DNA of 22,119 nucleotides from Acidisphaera sp035272265. GTDB lineage: Bacteria; Pseudomonadota; Alphaproteobacteria; Acetobacterales; Acetobacteraceae. Under the pieces are notes generated by a model. It saw only the letters and a program-made list of their open reading frames with translations. It ran no database searches and was not told where the DNA came from. The stretch lies in NCBI GenBank assembly GCA_035272265.1, contig DATEQV010000341.1:1-22119 (forward strand). The letters run 5' to 3'. The translations under genes were made by a program, and so were the position numbers. Positions 18,306 through 22,119 of this stretch are shown here, one piece after another. Each line of letters starts with the position of its first letter. Positions within the stretch are counted from its first letter, which is position 1.

Positions 18306-19796
18306 ATGAGGCTGGGCCCGCGTCTCGACCTGCGCCAGTCGCACTCGCTCGTGATGACGCCGCAGCTGCGTCAGGCGATCAAGCTGCTGCAGTTCTCCAA
18401 CATGGAAGTCGCCGCCTTCGTCGAGGAGGAGCTGGAGCGCAATCCGCTGCTCGAGCGCGACGAGAGCGCCGAGGGCCCGCCCGCCGAGCGCCCGGCGCTG
18501 GATCAGGTGGCGCTGCCGAACGGCCACGCCGACGCTGCCGATCACGCGCAGGCCGGCACGCTGCCGCGCGGCGACGAAGCGCCGCTCGATGCCGAGCACG
18601 CCGAGACCTACGACCCCGGCACCGCCGCCGATGGGGCCGCGTTCCAGCGCGGCAGCGGGCGCACCGACTTCGCCGGCGACGAACGCACGATCGAGGACGT
18701 CGCCGAAAGCCCGCGCAGCCTGCGCCAGCACCTCGGCGAGCAGCTGCGGCTGGCGTTCGGCGATCCCGCCGACCGCCTGATCGGCGCGCACCTGATCGCG
18801 CTGCTGTGTCCCGCCGGCCGCCTGACCGCCGAGCCGGCGGCGATCGCGCAGGCGCTGGGCGCCGATCTGGACCGCGTCGAGCGCGTGCGCGCGGCGATGA
18901 TGCGCTTCGACCCGGTCGGGCTGTTCGCCCGCGACCTGCGCGAATGCCTCGCCGCCCAGCTCGCCGAGCGCAACCGGCTCGACCCGGCGATGGCGCGGCT
19001 GCTGGAGAACCTCGACCTGCTCGGCCGCCGCGAGCTGCGCCGGCTGCAGGCGATCTGCGAGGTGGACGCCGAGGACCTCGCCGACATGATCGCCGAGATC
19101 CGCGCGCTCGATCCCAAGCCGGGCGCCGGCTGGGACGTCGAGCCGCTCGCCGCCGTGATCCCCGACGTGCTGATGCGCGCCGCCCCCGACGGAGCGGACC
19201 AGGCGTGGATCGTCGAGCTCAACCCAGCGACCATGCCGCGCGTGCTGGTCAACCAGAGCTTCTATGCCCGCGTGGTGCCCCGCGCGGCCCGCGAGGACCG
19301 CAGCTTCATGGCCGAGCGGCTGCAGACCGCGAATTGGCTGGTGAAATCGCTGCAGCAGCGCGCACAGACGATCCTGAAGGTCGCGGCCGAGATCGTGCGC
19401 CAGCAGGACGCTTTCCTGCGACACGGCGTCGCCCACCTGCGCCCGCTCATCCTGCGCGACATCGCCGAGGTGGTGGAGATGCACGAGAGCACGGTCAGCC
19501 GGGTGACGGCGAACAAGTACATCTCCACGCCGCGCGGCGTGTTCGAACTCAAGTATTTCTTCACCACCGCGATCGCCGGGACGTCCGGCGAGAGCCACAG
19601 CGCCGAGGCGGTCCGCCATCGCATCCGCGCCCTGATCGGCGCCGAGACGGCCGACGACATCCTGTCGGATGACGCCATCGTGGCCGCGCTGAAGCGGGAG
19701 GGCGTGGACATCGCCCGCCGGACCGTGGCCAAATACCGGGATGCGCTGCGCATACCCAGTTCGGTGCAGCGCAAGCGGGAGAAGGCGACCGCCTGA
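18306..19796 (+). CDS. rpoN: RNA polymerase sigma-54 factor
   Basis: Sigma-54 directs RNA polymerase to -24/-12 promoters and needs AAA+ activators. The 496-residue protein shows region I at 1-50 (LDLRQSHSLVMTPQLRQAIK, EEELERNPLLE), an acidic region II, the core-binding domain (DLRECLAAQLAERNRLDP, DIAEIRALDPKPG-type block), the helix-turn-helix (IAEVVEMHESTVSRVTANKY, about 385-405) and the RpoN box ARRTVAKYRDALRIPSS from residue 470. The ATG lies 52 nt after lptB with only a weak ribosome binding site. A five-codon frame ATG AGT GGC CTG CGA TGA (18292-18309) overlaps the start as ATGA and may couple translation. The gene lies between lptB and hpf as in other proteobacteria. Confidence 0.96.
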   Translation: MRLGPRLDLRQSHSLVMTPQLRQAIKLLQFSNMEVAAFVEEELERNPLLERDESAEGPPAERPALDQVALPNGHADAADHAQAGTLPRGDEAPLDAEHAETYDPGTAADGAAFQRGSGRTDFAGDERTIEDVAESPRSLRQHLGEQLRLAFGDPADRLIGAHLIALLCPAGRLTAEPAAIAQALGADLDRVERVRAAMMRFDPVGLFARDLRECLAAQLAERNRLDPAMARLLENLDLLGRRELRRLQAICEVDAEDLADMIAEIRALDPKPGAGWDVEPLAAVIPDVLMRAAPDGADQAWIVELNPATMPRVLVNQSFYARVVPRAAREDRSFMAERLQTANWLVKSLQQRAQTILKVAAEIVRQQDAFLRHGVAHLRPLILRDIAEVVEMHESTVSRVTANKYISTPRGVFELKYFFTTAIAGTSGESHSAEAVRHRIRALIGAETADDILSDDAIVAALKREGVDIARRTVAKYRDALRIPSSVQRKREKATA

Positions 19797-19819
19797 CGAC
19801 GCGAGGCCTCGCCGCCGGC

Positions 19820-19840
19820 GCTGCCCGGACACCCGGCAGC
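19820..19840 (+). other. Hairpin in the rpoN-hpf gap
   Basis: GCTGCCCGG pairs with CCGGCAGC around ACAC with one bulged C, 26 nt before the hpf ATG. A 12-bp palindrome GCGAGGCCTCGC (19801-19812) precedes it. The pair could be a partial terminator or an RNA processing site that separates rpoN from hpf; there is no T-tract. Confidence 0.35.
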
Positions 19841-19866
19841 ACGCCACTGGGCAGGACGGAGGCCCG

Positions 19867-20460
19867 ATGCAGATTACCGTCGCCGGCAAGCAGGTCGATC
19901 TGTCGGACGCGCTGCGCACGCGCGTGACCGAACACCTGGATACGATCGCACGAAAATATTTCGACCACGCGCTGGAGGCGCAGGTCACCTTCAGCCGGGC
20001 GCGGAGCTTCTTCACCTGCGACATCAACCTGCACGCCGGGCACGGCCTGCTGCTGCGGGGCGAAGGCGAGGCGGCGGACGCGCACGCCGCGTTCGACGAC
20101 GCGGCCGAGCACATCGCCAAGCGCCTGCGCCGCTATCGCCGCCGCGTCAACGAGCACGCACGCGACACCGCCAACCGCGATCGCCCGCAGGCAGCGCGCC
20201 AGTACATCCTGCAGCAGGAGGACACCGCCGAGGGCGAGCCGGGGGACGGCGGGCGCATCGCCTACGCGACCGTGATCGCCGAGGCGCGTGCCGACATCGC
20301 GACGCTGTCGGTGAGCGAGGCGGTGATGCGGATGGACCTTGCGGACCAGCAGGTGATGATGTTCCGCAACAGCGCAAGCGGCGAGCTGAACGTCGTCTAT
20401 CGCCGCAGCGACGGTCATATCGGCTGGATCGATCCGTCGACAACGAAAGACAAGTCCTGA
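19867..20460 (+). CDS. hpf: Long-form ribosome hibernation promoting factor (HPF/RaiA)
   Basis: HPF binds the 30S decoding region in stationary phase and silences ribosomes; the long form dimerises them into 100S particles without RMF. The 197-residue protein has the N-terminal beta-alpha domain (MQITVAGKQVDLSDALRTRV, ARKYFDHALEAQVTFSR, DDAAEHIAKRLRRYRRR), a linker, and the C-terminal dimerisation domain typical of long HPF (SVSEAVMRMDLADQQVMMFR, GELNVVYRRSDGHIGWIDP). The ATG has GGAGG 4 nt upstream. The gene ends the kpsF-lpt-rpoN run. ptsN, which often follows, is not present; a convergent gene is found instead. Confidence 0.95.
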   Translation: MQITVAGKQVDLSDALRTRVTEHLDTIARKYFDHALEAQVTFSRARSFFTCDINLHAGHGLLLRGEGEAADAHAAFDDAAEHIAKRLRRYRRRVNEHARDTANRDRPQAARQYILQQEDTAEGEPGDGGRIAYATVIAEARADIATLSVSEAVMRMDLADQQVMMFRNSASGELNVVYRRSDGHIGWIDPSTTKDKS

Positions 20461-22119
20461 GGCGCTGCGGCGCGCTGACCGCGTTCGGCCGCACGGTCAG
20501 CCGATCTTGAAGTTGGCCGCCGACAGCATCGCCGGTGTGACGCCGGAGAGATGTCGATCGTTGGCCCGCCGCTGAGCGGCAGCCTCGACCCGCCACCGCC
20601 GCCGGTGGTCAACGCCGCATAGGCCTGCGCCGCGCTGGTGATCCCGCCGACGCCGCCGAGCAGCTCGATCACGCCGGTCGCCAGATCGGACGAGAAGTGG
20701 AAGATCGACTCCAGCCCGCTCGCCGTCGGACCCACGCCGATCACCGTGCCGGTGCCGTGGTCGCTGACCGAGCCGCCCCCCGGGCCGATGAACACGGTCT
20801 CGTTCTGCCCGCTCAGCGTCAGCTTCGTCGAGCCGGTGAAACTGATCGTGTCGCCGGTGCCGCCGTTGAGCACGTCCTTCCCGCGGCCGAGCGTGATCGA
20901 GTTGTCCAGCCCGCCCACCGTGATCGTGTCCTTGCCGAACCCGCGTGCGACCGAGTTGTGGCCGCCCGAGCCGGTCAGGCTGACCACGGTCGGCCCGGGG
21001 CCGCCGATGACGGTGTTGTCGCCGCCGGTTGCGGTTGCATCCGTAACCTTGTTGGTGTTGTGCCCGAAGCGCACGACATTGTCCGAGCCGAACAGCGTGA
21101 ACGTGCTCGGCCCCCCGCCGGTGTCCACCACCATGTAGCCGCTCGCCGCGCCGGTGATCGAGTATGTCCCGCCGGCGCCGATGATGCCGGTCTCGACCGG
21201 GCTCGACACCCCGTTCTTGTCGGTGAGCTGGAAGCTGAACTGGTCGAGCGTCGGGTTCTTGGTCTCCGTGTAGTAGACCCGGCCGTGCGAGGCGGTCAGC
21301 GTGCCCCGCAGGGGCGCCTCGATGACGAACGGATTGCCGGTCGCGAGCGGCACCGGATCGGTGTAGATCGCGATCGGCAGCGCGACGTCCTTGGTGACAC
21401 CGAGGTCCTTGAGGAACGGCACCAGCGTCGGCCCGTTGTCGACGGTCACGAACGTGTTGCTGGCCTTGGTCGTCACCTTCAGGCCGAGCGGGTTGATCCC
21501 GGGCGTGTCGAGCGTCACCGGCCCGCCGGTGCCGTCGAGCGTCAACTGGCTGCCGACGTATTGCGAGCCGGTGGCCTTGAACCCGGTGACCTCGATCGTG
21601 TCGCCGGCGTTGAAGTTGTCGAACGCATTGGTCGGCACGGCGGTGGTGCCGAACGCCACGAGCAGCGAGCCCGTGCCGGCGAAGGTGATCGGCCCGCTGC
21701 CGGCCGCGCCCGCCGCCGCGAGGTCGAGCGTGCCGGCGTCGAGCGCGATGCCGCCGGTGAAGCTGTCGGCCTCGTCGAGCTGAACGACGCCGCCGGCGAT
21801 GACGAGGCCGGCCGCGCCGCCGCTGCCGCTGCTCGGCAGCGAGCCGGTCTGGTCGGCGATCGTCCCGGCCACGACCAGCGTCTGCCCGGACGTGGCCGCG
21901 AGAGTGACGTCCTGGGTGCCCTGGATGAACAGGCCCGAGCCGAAGAACTCGCCTTGGTTGGCGCCGGCGCCGCCGGCAACCGTGCCGTTGCCGAGCGAGC
22001 CGCCCTGCACGATCAGCGTGCCGCCCTGCTGGACGAAGATGTCGCCGCCCGCGCCCAGCCCGCCGCCGCCGCCGCTGGCGTTGCCGCCGCCGAAGCCGCC
22101 GCTGCCGAAGCTGCCGCCG
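20415..22119 (-). CDS. Large Gly-rich beta-solenoid surface/secreted protein, 3' part, with frameshifted C-terminus
   Basis: The frame is open through the right edge, so the N-terminus is missing (568 codons visible, counting the stop). The visible start is a GGxFGxGG low-complexity stretch leading to GAGGDIFVQQGGTLIVQGGS. Autotransporter-associated beta-strand-like repeats follow (GSGLFIQGTQDVTLAATSGQ, ADSFTGGIALDAGTLDLA). Next is a middle domain (NPTLDQFSFQLTDKNGVSS), then RTX-like short repeats without a strict GGXGXDXUX nonapeptide (GKDTITVGGLDNSITLGRG, KDVLNGGTGDTISF). No outer-membrane barrel domain is seen at the C-terminus, so type I secretion is possible; this is inference. As read it stops at 20415, inside hpf, after a Cys/Arg-rich tail. 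In another phase the end reads LSGVTPAMLSAANFKIG with a stop at 20499-20497, so a frameshift near 20550 is likely. Adhesin or matrix roles are guesses from the fold. Confidence 0.7.
   Translation of the reverse strand, partial: GGSFGSGGFGGGNASGGGGGLGAGGDIFVQQGGTLIVQGGSLGNGTVAGGAGANQGEFFGSGLFIQGTQDVTLAATSGQTLVVAGTIADQTGSLPSSGSGGAAGLVIAGGVVQLDEADSFTGGIALDAGTLDLAAAGAAGSGPITFAGTGSLLVAFGTTAVPTNAFDNFNAGDTIEVTGFKATGSQYVGSQLTLDGTGGPVTLDTPGINPLGLKVTTKASNTFVTVDNGPTLVPFLKDLGVTKDVALPIAIYTDPVPLATGNPFVIEAPLRGTLTASHGRVYYTETKNPTLDQFSFQLTDKNGVSSPVETGIIGAGGTYSITGAASGYMVVDTGGGPSTFTLFGSDNVVRFGHNTNKVTDATATGGDNTVIGGPGPTVVSLTGSGGHNSVARGFGKDTITVGGLDNSITLGRGKDVLNGGTGDTISFTGSTKLTLSGQNETVFIGPGGGSVSDHGTGTVIGVGPTASGLESIFHFSSDLATGVIELLGGVGGITSAAQAYAALTTGGGGGSRLPLSGGPTIDISPASHRRCCRRPTSRSADRAAERGQRAAAPQDLSFVVDGSIQPI
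20475..20500. terminator. Hairpin between hpf and the convergent beta-solenoid gene
   Basis: CTGACC-GCG (20475-20483) pairs with CGC (20490-20492) and, after a 2-nt bulge, with GGTCAG (20495-20500). It sits 14 bp after the hpf stop and contains the TGA (20499-20497) that I take as the intended stop of the convergent gene. There is no T-tract. Confidence 0.45.

Overview
The window is high-GC DNA with almost no intergenic space. It looks like an alphaproteobacterium, probably Rhodospirillales and possibly Acetobacteraceae. That placement is inferred from the gene order RNase D - kpsF - lptC - lptA - lptB - rpoN - long hpf, the NDUFA9-like gene, the short HRDC-less RNase D, and a palindromic intergenic repeat family typical of alphaproteobacteria.

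Left part (1-5970). The last 38 residues of an unrecognised protein converge on ahcY (S-adenosylhomocysteine hydrolase, minus strand). Upstream of ahcY is an imperfect 20-bp palindrome resembling the operator of an ArsR-type SahR regulator. Diverging from ahcY is a cluster of GT61 (DUF563) glycosyltransferase genes. The first encodes a short N-terminal domain resembling ribosome modulation factor/CrpP, a Pro/Ala linker and a GT61 domain. A small GT61-like remnant follows. Next comes a second GT61 gene that reads without a stop into a third RMF-like + GT61 unit. That third unit is frameshifted at an 11-bp near-perfect tandem duplication. This cluster is the most unusual part of the window.

Middle (5979-13259, minus strand). 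gltD and gltB encode the two subunits of NADPH-glutamate synthase, in the order gltD then gltB, with two palindromic repeat units between them. Upstream is an NDUFA9-like NAD(P)-binding protein gene.

Right part (13347-20460, plus strand). A good sigma-70 promoter precedes tRNA-Leu(CAG), and RNase D starts 11 nt after the tRNA CCA end. A 146-bp MITE-like element with 20-bp perfect inverted repeats abuts the RNase D stop codon. After a -24/-12 (sigma-54-like) promoter candidate comes a tightly packed run: kpsF (arabinose-5-phosphate isomerase), lptC, lptA, lptB, rpoN (sigma-54) and long-form hpf. The first four overlap by 4 nt at each junction. The kpsF and lpt genes make the Kdo precursor and move LPS across the periplasm. 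rpoN and hpf follow in the conserved order.

Right edge (20415-22119, minus strand). The 3' part of a large Gly-rich beta-solenoid surface or secreted protein runs off the window. Its last codons appear frameshifted. Nearly all long open frames opposite ahcY, gltB, gltD and the NDUFA9-like gene are high-GC antisense shadows and are not annotated.
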